Shown: positions 1-5,490 of the stretch, piece by piece
Layout: each line of letters starts with the position of its first letter
How positions within the stretch are numbered: the stretch's first letter is position 1
Assembly: GCA_002317245.1 (NCBI GenBank)
Contig: DCIU01000080.1
Coordinates: forward strand, 21,157-29,720
DNA: 8,564 nucleotides
Reading direction: 5' to 3'
Origin: Lachnospiraceae bacterium UBA1718
Lineage (GTDB): Bacteria > Bacillota > Clostridia > Lachnospirales > Lachnospiraceae
Notes under the pieces: model-generated
Seen by the model: the letters and a program-made list of their open reading frames with translations, nothing else
What the model was told of the DNA's origin: nothing
The model's database searches: none
Made by a program: the position numbers and the translations under genes

Positions 1-53
1 ACAAAAGCACTTCTACAGAGGTGCAGGGATTAAAATCACAGGAGGTACGGGTT

Positions 54-122
54 ATGTTGAAGATGATTAGTATGTTTTTAGAAGCTTATTTTGCAGAGTT
101 CTCACACAGAGAGGCTAAGTAG
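54..122 (+). CDS. Microprotein 1 of a tandem pair (22 aa)
   Basis: I do not recognise this gene. It is a 22-residue frame beginning MLKMISMFLEAYFAEF and ending SHREAK. An AGGAGG ribosome binding site (40-45) lies 8 nt before the ATG, which is ideal spacing. It is paralogous to the frame at 149-208: 11 of the first 18 residues are identical (pattern MLK....FLE.YF.EF.H). Five of those shared residues use different codons, so the similarity is at protein level. The peptide is aromatic-rich and acidic, probably amphipathic, with no cysteine and no signal peptide. The window starts just upstream, so earlier copies or the promoter may lie outside it. Role unknown; a signalling, membrane-active or leader peptide are all possible. 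Confidence 0.6.
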   Translation: MLKMISMFLEAYFAEFSHREAK

Positions 123-148
123 TAGACGGGTAGTAGGAGGTGACTTGT

Positions 149-208
149 ATGTTGAAGACAGTTACAGAGTTCCTTGAGGAATATTTCACAGAGTTCTTAC
201 ATCATTAA
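149..208 (+). CDS. Microprotein 2 of a tandem pair (19 aa)
   Basis: Not recognised. The 19-residue product is MLKTVTEFLEEYFTEFLHH. An AGGAGG (135-140) sits 8 nt upstream of the ATG, the same spacing as its partner at 54-122. It shares the MLK start and the FLE.YF.EF core with that partner but has a shorter tail and a stronger negative charge (four or five Glu). The gap between the two frames is 26 nt and holds only the ribosome binding site, so they are probably co-transcribed. The hairpin at 255-297 would end the transcript. A repeated short gene with two independent strong ribosome binding sites is hard to explain as chance. Function is unknown. Confidence 0.6.
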   Translation: MLKTVTEFLEEYFTEFLHH

Positions 209-254
209 GGCAGGGAAATACATAAAATGAATATTGATAATAATAACGACCTTT

Positions 255-297
255 AGCGGGAAGCAGTCATGTAGATGAATTGTTTCCCGCTATTTTT
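255..297 (+). terminator. Rho-independent terminator after the microprotein genes
   Basis: The stem AGCGGGAAGC (255-264) pairs with GTTTCCCGCT (282-291) through ten pairs, one of them G-U, around a 17-nt loop. ATTTTTG follows. Position and shape fit the end of the microprotein transcript. The 3' arm and its T-tract are repeated immediately downstream (298-313), so a second arm could compete for the same 5' arm. Confidence 0.75.
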
Positions 298-313
298 GTT
301 TCCCGCTATTTTT
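282..313 (+). repeat. Tandem duplication of the terminator 3' arm
   Basis: The 16-bp unit GTTTCCCGCTATTTTT occurs twice head to tail (282-297 and 298-313) with no mismatch. More degenerate TTTTTCGCT units follow at about 315-323 and 333-341. This looks like local slippage or duplication within the terminator tail. Confidence 0.85.
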
Positions 314-347
314 GTTTTTCGCTCGTTGACTCTTTTTCGCTATTTGA

Positions 348-401
348 GGCCTGTATACGGCCAAAAATGTTGTATACAATTTGCGGATAAGACGATATAA
401 T
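348..401 (+). promoter_or_regulatory. MATE gene promoter with two GTATAC operator-like palindromes
   Basis: A perfect -10 box TATAAT (396-401) lies 17 bp after a possible -35 TATACA (373-378, 4 of 6 matches). The -35 sits inside the perfect palindrome TTGTATACAA (370-379). A second imperfect palindrome, GGCC-TGTATAC-GGCC (348-362), is centred 19 bp upstream on the same GTATAC core. Two similar dyads overlapping and preceding the -35 suggest repressor sites. The GT-AT-AC core resembles sites used by GntR/FadR-type regulators, but the regulator is not in this window. The -10 is seen; the operator role is inferred. Confidence 0.6.
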
Positions 402-419
402 GAGTTGGCTTAAGACAGA

Positions 420-430
420 TTGTAATACAA
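420..430 (+). promoter_or_regulatory. Third operator-like dyad, in the MATE leader
   Basis: TTGTA-A-TACAA is a perfect 5-bp dyad around one base. It closely resembles the TTGTATACAA palindrome overlapping the -35 box. It lies downstream of the predicted transcription start, between the -10 and the MATE start codon, where a bound repressor could block elongation. It is short, so chance is possible. Confidence 0.35.
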
Positions 431-457
431 GGCTTGAGATGAGGAACAGAAATAATA

Positions 458-1852
458 ATGAGTGCTTTAAGTGTTAAATACGATAATTTCAAAGCAGGAC
501 GTCCTGAGAGGAAGGACTTCTACAAGCAGTTAGTGGCTCTGGTTATTCCAATTGCCATTCAGAATATATTAGGTGCCCTGGTAGGATCAGTGGATGTACT
601 TATGCTTGGATATGTAGGTCAGGATGAGCTGGCAGCGGTGTCTCTGGCTAACCAGTATATGTTCATTCTCTGGGGAGTATTCTTCGGAATCAGCTCTGCC
701 GCATCCCTCATGAATTCCCAGTACTGGGGTAAGGGAGACCTACGCGCCATTCAGGCAATCTTCGGTATTGCCATGAAGATAGCAGTAGGAGTAACAGCCG
801 TCGTTAGCTTGGGATGCATGATATTCCCACGTCAGCTTATGACCCTCTATACAGACAATGCAACCCTTATTGATATCGGCGTAGTCTACCTGCGTGCTGT
901 AGGTATGTCATATCTCATCATGAGCTTCGGCCAGGCATATATGTGCACACTTAGATCCATTGAGAAGGCTAAGAAGAGTACAGTGATTTCCACAATCACA
1001 GTCTTCCTCAATGTTTTCCTTAATGCAACATTTATCTTCGGATTATTCGGACTTCCTAAGCTAGGCGTATTCGGTGTCGCTCTTGCCACACTGATATCAA
1101 GAGTGATTGAGCTTGTTATCTGCCTTGCGGACTATGCGAGAGGCGGAATCGACAAGCCGGATATGGGACTTCTCTTCGGAAGCCATAAGGAACTGCGAAG
1201 CGACTTCGTTAAGTACGCGGGCCCGGCCCTTGTTAATGACCTTGCATGGACCCTGGCATTCTCCACATACTCTATAATTCTTGGACATTTGAACAGTGAT
1301 ATAGTTGCGGCCTCTTCGGTTGCCACAACACTTCGAGACATCTTCTCGACAGTCTGCTTCGGTATAAGTAGTGGTGGTACAGTAATCCTTGGTAAGGAGC
1401 TTGGTGCCAACGAACTGGACAAGTGCAAGAGGGATGCCAGCACCCTGTCATGGACGACCTTCTTCTTCACCCTGTTCATGGGAACGCTGCTAATTATTGT
1501 GCGTCACCCACTTATGAACCTGTTCACATTGACGGACAGGGCATATGAGTACCTTGACCTCATGATGATTATCAGCAGCTACTATATAATCGGTCAGGCC
1601 ATGAATACCCTTATGATTGCGGGTATATTCCGTGCCGGCGGTAATACCAAGTTCGGCCTCTGGTGCGACGTCATCAGCATGTGGTGCTGGGCGGTGCCAT
1701 TAGGATTCTTCGTGGCATACGTGCTTAAGCTGCCACCAATGGGTATCTACTTCGTGCTCTGCCTCGACGAGTTCTGGAAGATGCCGGTTGTATTCAAGTA
1801 CTACAAGAGCTATAAGTGGCTCAACAATATAACAAGAGATGATGTAGTGTAA
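458..1852 (+). CDS. MATE family multidrug/metabolite exporter
   Basis: A 464-aa polytopic membrane protein of the MATE (multidrug and toxic compound extrusion) family, at the usual family length of about 450-470. These carriers export drugs or metabolites against a Na+ or H+ gradient. The first MatE half starts around residue 25 with the typical stretch QNILGALVGSVDVLMLGYVG, followed by ELAAVSLANQ. A second half-repeat occupies roughly residues 250-410, and a short basic, aromatic C-terminal tail follows. The ATG at 458 is preceded by a rather distant GAGGA (441-445, 12 nt). The gene has its own promoter with palindromic operator-like sites and is followed by repeat A, whose second hairpin looks like a terminator. 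It is therefore probably monocistronic and regulated. Substrate cannot be told from sequence. Export of the neighbouring microproteins is only speculation. Confidence 0.93.
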   Translation: MSALSVKYDNFKAGRPERKDFYKQLVALVIPIAIQNILGALVGSVDVLMLGYVGQDELAAVSLANQYMFILWGVFFGISSAASLMNSQYWGKGDLRAIQAIFGIAMKIAVGVTAVVSLGCMIFPRQLMTLYTDNATLIDIGVVYLRAVGMSYLIMSFGQAYMCTLRSIEKAKKSTVISTITVFLNVFLNATFIFGLFGLPKLGVFGVALATLISRVIELVICLADYARGGIDKPDMGLLFGSHKELRSDFVKYAGPALVNDLAWTLAFSTYSIILGHLNSDIVAASSVATTLRDIFSTVCFGISSGGTVILGKELGANELDKCKRDASTLSWTTFFFTLFMGTLLIIVRHPLMNLFTLTDRAYEYLDLMMIISSYYIIGQAMNTLMIAGIFRAGGNTKFGLWCDVISMWCWAVPLGFFVAYVLKLPPMGIYFVLCLDEFWKMPVVFKYYKSYKWLNNITRDDVV

Positions 1853-1868
1853 TACGCATCGCACGTGA

Positions 1869-1972
1869 ATTTGAGCTCGGGCTTTAGCCCTTGGACGTCT
1901 CCTTAGGGCTCAAAATATAAGGCATTGCGTGTCAAAATGAGCCCTAAGGAACGTCCCTAGGGCTCATTTTTT
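1869..1972. repeat. Family 1 double-hairpin repeat, copy A
   Basis: Two palindromes are separated by a linker. Hairpin 1 (1869-1916) has outer arms TTGAGC/GCTCAA and contains an extra small stem GGGCTTTAGCCC (1879-1890) not found in copies B and C. The linker holds GGCATTGCGTGTC. Hairpin 2 (1934-1970) pairs AAAATGAGCCCTA with TAGGGCTCATTTT, and T residues run on to 1972. Hairpin 2 with its T-tract should act as a terminator for the MATE gene. A further linker-like stretch, ACGCATCGCACGTG, precedes hairpin 1 directly after the MATE stop codon. Related copies lie at 3563, 6573 and 7819. Confidence 0.85.
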
Positions 1973-1986
1973 ATCACCTGCAACCC

Positions 1987-2029
1987 ATGTTAACAATATC
2001 TGCCGCTAAATGTTAACATCTGATGCTAG
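1987..2029 (+). promoter_or_regulatory. Paired TGTTAACA palindromes upstream of the acyltransferase gene
   Basis: The perfect 8-bp palindrome TGTTAACA occurs at 1988-1995 and 2011-2018. Each copy is part of a longer direct repeat with the pattern ATGTTAACA, then TCTG, then GCTA (1987-2008 and 2010-2029), starts 23 bp apart. An extended -10-like TGCTAGACT (2024-2032) partly overlaps the second copy, but no good -35 is visible. The arrangement fits an operator for a dimeric regulator. The XRE-AbrB protein encoded by the second gene of this unit is the natural candidate for autoregulation; that is inference. Confidence 0.45.
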
Positions 2030-2051
2030 ACTAAGTCTTGCCCCGGGGCTA

Positions 2052-2082
2052 CACTTATGTTAATAATAAGTGCAAAGGTGGT
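2052..2082 (+). promoter_or_regulatory. Leader hairpin next to the acyltransferase ribosome binding site
   Basis: CACTTAT (2052-2058) pairs perfectly with ATAAGTG (2066-2072) around a 7-nt loop. One base later comes the ribosome binding site AAAGGTGGT (2074-2082), 6 nt before the ATG at 2089. This site decides the start: an alternative TTG at 2038 would add 17 residues without family character and has no ribosome binding site. The CCCCGGGG palindrome at 2041-2048 precedes the hairpin. Confidence 0.5.
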
Positions 2083-2088
2083 AAAAAT

Positions 2089-3162
2089 ATGAGAAAAACC
2101 TACGTTGATAATATTAGATGGATTACAGTTGTTCTGGTAGTTATATATCACGTTATTTTCATGTTTAACGGCATTGAGACAACCCTCACAATTGGCGCCT
2201 TATACGATAACCAGCCCCAGGATGCATATATGTATTTAGTATATCCATGGTTCATGCTGATCCTTTTTATCGTATCGGGTATGTGCTCAAGATTCTACCT
2301 CGAGGGACATACCGACAAGGAATTTAGGAAGAGCAGGACAACCAAACTGCTGGTTCCGTCCACAATCGGCCTCTTCGTGTTTCAGTGGATTCTGGGCTAC
2401 TACAACACAATTAATGGTGAACTTTTTGCTGGTACCGAGATGCCAATCATTGTTAAGTACCTTATCTGGGTGGTAAGTGGACAGGGTGTTCTGTGGTATA
2501 TTCAGCTGCTCTGGGTATTCAGTATGCTTCTGCTTCTTGTTCGTAAGTTCGAGAAGGGAAAAATCTATGCCATTAGCGCTAAGGCCAATATCTTAGTGAT
2601 GCTGGCACTGGGCCTGCTGGTATTCCTGTCGGCTCAGGTGCTCAATATGCCTTATATAGTTGTATATAGATTCGGAATCTACGGCGTCGGATTCTTCCTG
2701 GGATATTTTGTGTTTGCCCATGATGAGGTTATAGACAGCCTGTCCAAGTGGTGGATAGTACTGGATATTGCCGCTGTTATAATGGCAGTCATTTTTACCA
2801 AGATGTACTGGGGACAGAACTATGCTGGACACGAGGTTCTGGACACTGTGATGTGCAACGCCTATGCATGGGTTGCAATTCTTGCAATCTTCGCGACAAT
2901 GAATAAATTCGGCAACTTCGACAATGCCTTCAGCAGGTGGATGGGGAAGAAGTCATGGGGGCTATACGTGTTCCACTACCTGTATATCGCAATTGTGGCG
3001 GTCTATACCTATGGAAAGCTTCCAGGCATTGTGGTGTACCTGCTTTCGACTGTGGCGGCCTTCGCCTGCTCCTATGTAACATACGAGATATTCAGCAGAA
3101 TCCCATTTATCAGATGGGCCGTGCTTGGAATTAAGAAAGAGGATAATAATGCTCAAGGATAA
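2089..3162 (+). CDS. Membrane acyltransferase, acyltransferase-3 family
   Basis: A 357-aa integral membrane protein of the acyltransferase-3 type. These enzymes transfer acetyl or other acyl groups to extracellular sugars, polysaccharides or cell-wall components. The N-terminus YVDNIRWITVVLVVIYHV carries the family pattern, with His21 in the first membrane helix as the probable catalytic histidine. About ten hydrophobic segments follow, including those near residues 47-66, 88-105, 118-151, 165-182, 190-210, 221-238, 258-271 and 290-345. The ATG at 2089 is chosen because AAAGGTGGT precedes it at good spacing. Its 3' end overlaps the XRE-AbrB gene by 14 nt, so the two are co-transcribed and probably translationally coupled. 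The acceptor substrate cannot be identified. Confidence 0.85.
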   Translation: MRKTYVDNIRWITVVLVVIYHVIFMFNGIETTLTIGALYDNQPQDAYMYLVYPWFMLILFIVSGMCSRFYLEGHTDKEFRKSRTTKLLVPSTIGLFVFQWILGYYNTINGELFAGTEMPIIVKYLIWVVSGQGVLWYIQLLWVFSMLLLLVRKFEKGKIYAISAKANILVMLALGLLVFLSAQVLNMPYIVVYRFGIYGVGFFLGYFVFAHDEVIDSLSKWWIVLDIAAVIMAVIFTKMYWGQNYAGHEVLDTVMCNAYAWVAILAIFATMNKFGNFDNAFSRWMGKKSWGLYVFHYLYIAIVAVYTYGKLPGIVVYLLSTVAAFACSYVTYEIFSRIPFIRWAVLGIKKEDNNAQG

Positions 3163-3562
3163 TCTGATATCACTTCGTAAGATTAATAATATGTCACAGG
3201 AGGAGCTGGCCGAGAAGCTGGGCGTGACCCGTCAGACCATCTCTAAGTATGAGACCGGGGAGGCGATTCCTGATATTGAGAGGTGCAAGATACTGGCGGA
3301 TCTCTTCGGAGTCAGCCTGGACGATCTGGTGAATTTCGAGAGTTCAACTCCTGGTATCAATGTGCCACCCAAGGGCAAGCATATGTTTGGAATGGTTAAG
3401 GTGGGAGATAAGGGGCAGATTGTTATTCCTGCCAAGGCCCGCAAGATCTTCGATATCAATCCTGGCGATAATCTTATAGTCCTTGGCGACGAGGGACAGG
3501 GCATCGCCATCATCAAGGAGCAGGGCCTTCTTGATATGTTGAATGCTATGAGGGGAAAGTGA
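3149..3562 (+). CDS. XRE helix-turn-helix / AbrB-like fusion regulator
   Basis: A 137-aa protein joining two DNA-binding modules. Residues 4-61 form an XRE/HTH_3 domain (LISLRKINNMSQEELAEKLG, then VTRQTISKYETG as the recognition region). Residues 79-123 form a SpoVT/AbrB swapped-hairpin domain (FGMVKVGDKGQIVIPAKARK, then INPGDNLIVLG). A short linker rich in Ser, Pro and Gly joins them. The ATG at 3149 is preferred to a TTG at 3125: GAGGA (3139-3143) precedes it and the canonical XRE fold starts right there. It overlaps the acyltransferase gene by 14 nt, so it probably controls that gene and itself, perhaps through the TGTTAACA pair at 1987-2029. The stop codon abuts repeat B. XRE-AbrB fusions occur in Clostridia as far as I recall. 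Confidence 0.88.
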   Translation: MLKDNLISLRKINNMSQEELAEKLGVTRQTISKYETGEAIPDIERCKILADLFGVSLDDLVNFESSTPGINVPPKGKHMFGMVKVGDKGQIVIPAKARKIFDINPGDNLIVLGDEGQGIAIIKEQGLLDMLNAMRGK

Positions 3563-3669
3563 TTTTGAGCCCTAGAGACGTTCCTTAGGGCTCAAAATAG
3601 TACGCAATGCATGCCGAAATGAGCCCTAAGGAACGTCTTTAGGGCTCATTTTGACACGCAACGAGTGCG
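3563..3669. repeat. Family 1 double-hairpin repeat, copy B
   Basis: Hairpin 1 (3563-3597) pairs a 16-nt arm starting TTTTGAGCCCTA with one ending TTAGGGCTCAAAA around a CGT loop, with one mismatch and one G-U. The linker ACGCAATGCATGCC follows. Hairpin 2 (3617-3651) pairs AAATGAGCCCTAAGGA with TCTTTAGGGCTCATTT around an ACG loop, with one G-U, and ends in TTTT. After it comes another linker-like element with its own small stem, CGCA-ACGAG-TGCG (3657-3669). The repeat begins at the base after the XRE-AbrB stop codon, so it forms the 3' end of that transcript and hairpin 2 may terminate it. Confidence 0.88.
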
Positions 3670-3680
3670 CGAAATATACA

Positions 3681-3718
3681 GGCTGTGGAAACTAATAAGT
3701 TGACCACGGCCATTTTTT
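3681..3718 (+). terminator. Rho-independent terminator of the acyltransferase/XRE-AbrB unit
   Basis: GGCTGTGG (3681-3688) pairs with CCACGGCC (3704-3711) through eight pairs, including one G-U, around a 15-nt loop. ATTTTTT follows. It is unrelated to the family 1 repeat just upstream and gives the unit a second, conventional stop signal. Confidence 0.75.
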
Positions 3719-3726
3719 ATGATATT

Positions 3727-3754
3727 TTGGTACGAGTTTGGAAACTGATATGGT
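3727..3754 (+). promoter_or_regulatory. Possible weak promoter for the DegV gene
   Basis: TTGGTA (3727-3732) and TATGGT (3749-3754) each match the sigma-A consensus at 4 of 6 positions with a 16-bp spacer. A promoter is expected here because a terminator lies just upstream. The gene's ribosome binding site AGGAGG (3779-3784) follows, 7 nt before the ATG. Confidence 0.35.
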
Positions 3755-3791
3755 TCAAACGAAGAGTTTTGGCTAAACAGGAGGCAGAGGA

Positions 3792-4634
3792 ATGAGTATC
3801 AGAATTATTACAGATTCAACAATTGATATTGCGGATAGCTATAAGGAGTACGTGAGCGTTGTACCGCTTCACGTTCGCTTCGGCGAGACAGAATATATAG
3901 ATGGCGTGACCATTACCAAGCAGGAGTTCTATGATAAGTTGATTGAGACGGATGAGCTTCCACAGACATCTCAGGCAGTGCCTGCAGACTTCGATCCCAT
4001 ATTTGATGAGATTCGTGGGACTAATGACAGCGCCATCGTTCTCACAATCTCGTCAGCATTGTCTGGCACCTATCAGAGCGCATGTATTGCATCGGAGGAT
4101 GACGACAACATCACCGTTATCGATACACTCAATGTTGCTACAGGTGCAGGAATTCTGGTCGAGTACGCAATCGACTGTGTCATGAGCGGCATGAACCATG
4201 ACGAAGTTGTGGATGCTATTATGGCTAAGCGAGATGACGTGTGCATTATCGCCCTTCTGGATACCCTCGAGTATCTGAAGATGGGTGGCCGTATATCAGC
4301 TACTGCCGCATTAGCTGGAGGCCTTCTTAATATTAAGCCAGTTATTACGGTAAAAGATGGTGCCATTGACCTTATTGGCAAGGCAAGAGGTTCTAAGCAG
4401 GGTAATAACTTCCTTAAGAACAAGGCAGCAGAGAGTGGTATAGACTATGAGCTTCCAATCTTACTTGGTTACTCAGGCAATTCAGATCTTCTGTTGAAGA
4501 AGTACATCGAAGACAGCAAGGAACTCTGGGAGGGCAAGGTTGCTGATCTTGACATCAGCCAGGTCTGCAGCGTTATCGGCACCCACGTGGGCCCTGGAGC
4601 CATTGTTGTCTCTTTCTTCAAGAGCAGATTATAA
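3792..4634 (+). CDS. DegV/FakB-family fatty-acid-binding protein
   Basis: A 280-aa cytosolic protein, full length for the DegV family. The FakB members of this family bind a fatty acid and present it to the kinase FakA, which makes acyl-phosphate for phospholipid synthesis. Family marks are the N-terminal IRIITDSTIDI, the TSQ motif (residues 59-61), the SSALSGTYQSA loop (87-97), and the C-terminal GTHVGPGA containing His265, equivalent to the histidine near the lipid carboxylate in FakB proteins. A strong AGGAGG at 7-nt spacing supports the start. No FakA gene is present in the window and the gene stands alone, as is common when Firmicutes carry several DegV paralogues. Which fatty acid it prefers cannot be told. 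Its 3' end meets the HAD gene tail to tail across a long palindrome. Confidence 0.92.
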   Translation: MSIRIITDSTIDIADSYKEYVSVVPLHVRFGETEYIDGVTITKQEFYDKLIETDELPQTSQAVPADFDPIFDEIRGTNDSAIVLTISSALSGTYQSACIASEDDDNITVIDTLNVATGAGILVEYAIDCVMSGMNHDEVVDAIMAKRDDVCIIALLDTLEYLKMGGRISATAALAGGLLNIKPVITVKDGAIDLIGKARGSKQGNNFLKNKAAESGIDYELPILLGYSGNSDLLLKKYIEDSKELWEGKVADLDISQVCSVIGTHVGPGAIVVSFFKSRL

Positions 4635-4645
4635 GAGTAATATAA

Positions 4646-4711
4646 TGAAACAGGGGGACGGGGTCAGAGTGTCACGAAAATGTGACACTCTGACCCCGTC
4701 CCCCTGTTTCA
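4646..4711. repeat. Family 2 long perfect palindrome, copy 1
   Basis: Two 30-nt arms (4646-4675 and 4682-4711) are perfectly complementary around a 6-nt loop, GAAAAT. The arm core is GGGGGACGGGGTCAGAG. It lies between the convergent DegV and HAD genes, 11 nt after one stop codon and 8 nt from the other. There is no clear T-tract on either strand, so it is not a textbook terminator, though such a hairpin would stop 3' exonucleases. From memory, similar GGGGACGGGGTCAG palindromes occur in many bacteria as REP-like elements, sometimes near IS200/RAYT-type transposases. No transposase is in this window. Confidence 0.92.
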
Positions 4712-4719
4712 CATAGGTA

Positions 4720-5364
4720 TTATATCACGTCAATCACTTGGTCCAGGCTGTCAACCAGCTTATAGAGCATTGGCTTCAGGTCCTCAGTACATGGCGACTG
4801 ATCTGGAATCATGATTACATTAAGTCCAGCCTTGTAGGCTGAGATGATACCGTTGGGAGCATCTTCGCAGGCGATACACTCATCTGGCGCGAAACCAAGC
4901 TGCTCGCAGGCGTATAGATATACCTTAGGCGATGGCTTACCCTCATCCACCGAGGTGGCACTAATTACCTTATCGAAGCAGGTGTCAATGCCCACCATTT
5001 TTAGATATTCCCTTGCTCTGTCGTAGTCGGTGGCAGTAGCGATGGCAGTTATGATGCCTTTGTCATGCAGGTGGGACAGAAGCTCGCGCACACCCTTCTT
5101 GCACTGGATTCCATGCTCGGCCACGTAGGCATCGAAGAGACCCTTGCGGACCTTCCTCGCACCGTCGTAGTCGAAGTCCTCACCGAACCACTCACGGAAT
5201 TTGGCCGGCGCAAAGGGCCTTCCGAGAGAGCGCATCTCAAGATATTGTGCTTCCGTATATACATATCCCAGGCTGGCCATTGCCTGCGGCCACACCTGTC
5301 TGTAGATTTTCTCTGTATCAATCAATGTTCCATCAAGATCGAATATTACTGCTTTTACAATCAT
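4720..5364 (-). CDS. HAD superfamily phosphatase, beta-phosphoglucomutase-like subfamily
   Basis: A 214-aa cytosolic haloacid-dehalogenase-type hydrolase with all four core motifs. Motif I is FDLDGT (nucleophile Asp9, acid/base Asp11), motif II is in AIATAT (Thr110 or Thr112), motif III is Lys143 in GKPSPKVY, and motif IV is CEDAPNG (Glu167, Asp168). An alpha-helical cap lies at about residues 17-85. It resembles sugar-phosphate phosphatases and beta-phosphoglucomutases; substrate is undetermined and promiscuous activity is usual. AGGAAGG on the minus strand (5374-5380) precedes the ATG by 9 nt. It lies 126 nt downstream of the CDF gene on the same strand with no separate promoter evident, so it may be read through from there. 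Family 2 palindromes flank it on both sides. Confidence 0.92.
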   Translation of the reverse strand: MIVKAVIFDLDGTLIDTEKIYRQVWPQAMASLGYVYTEAQYLEMRSLGRPFAPAKFREWFGEDFDYDGARKVRKGLFDAYVAEHGIQCKKGVRELLSHLHDKGIITAIATATDYDRAREYLKMVGIDTCFDKVISATSVDEGKPSPKVYLYACEQLGFAPDECIACEDAPNGIISAYKAGLNVIMIPDQSPCTEDLKPMLYKLVDSLDQVIDVI

Positions 5365-5392
5365 ATTAGTTTTCCTTCCTGCTGGTCTCTTG

Positions 5393-5478
5393 GATGACCC
5401 TGGGGGACGGGGTCAGAGTGTCACAAAAATACGTCCTCGTTCAGTAGTGAACTTCTGACCCCGTCCCCCCGGGTCATC
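5393..5478. repeat. Family 2 long palindrome, copy 2
   Basis: Arms 5393-5424 and 5447-5478 pair over 32 positions with three mismatches. They share the GGGGGACGGGGTCAGAG core with copy 1 but have different outer ends (GATGACCC/GGGTCATC here, TGAAACA/TGTTTCA there). The loop is longer and holds a small stem, GTTCA-GTAG-TGAAC (5439-5452), which partly competes with the main arm. It lies between the CDF and HAD genes. There is no T-tract after it on the minus strand, so transcription may continue into the HAD gene. Confidence 0.9.
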
Positions 5479-5490
5479 ATCGCTTTCAGC

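Noticed and set aside
1..33. Possible tail of an earlier microprotein copy (frame ending at the TAG-free TAA at 31-33)
   Set aside because: Only ten codons are visible and they do not match the ends of the two clear copies. It cannot be supported without upstream sequence.
227..256. Nine-codon frame MNIDNNNDL after the microprotein genes
   Set aside because: No good ribosome binding site, low-complexity residues, and its stop overlaps the terminator stem. Most likely untranslated 3' sequence.
1132..1479. 115-codon minus-strand frame inside the MATE gene
   Set aside because: Lies wholly antisense to a clear family gene, with no recognisable domain or ribosome binding site. A coding shadow.
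2038..2088. TTG start adding 17 residues to the acyltransferase
   Set aside because: No ribosome binding site precedes it, the added residues lack family character, and a strong site precedes the ATG at 2089.
3125..3148. TTG start adding 8 residues to the XRE-AbrB protein
   Set aside because: The ATG at 3149 has GAGGA at usable spacing, and the XRE fold starts there.
4073..4423. 116-codon minus-strand frame inside the DegV gene
   Set aside because: Antisense shadow of a well-conserved gene, with no independent evidence.
4646..5478. Composite transposon carrying the HAD gene
   Set aside because: No transposase or target-site duplication is visible. Each flank is a self-contained palindrome rather than an insertion-sequence end.
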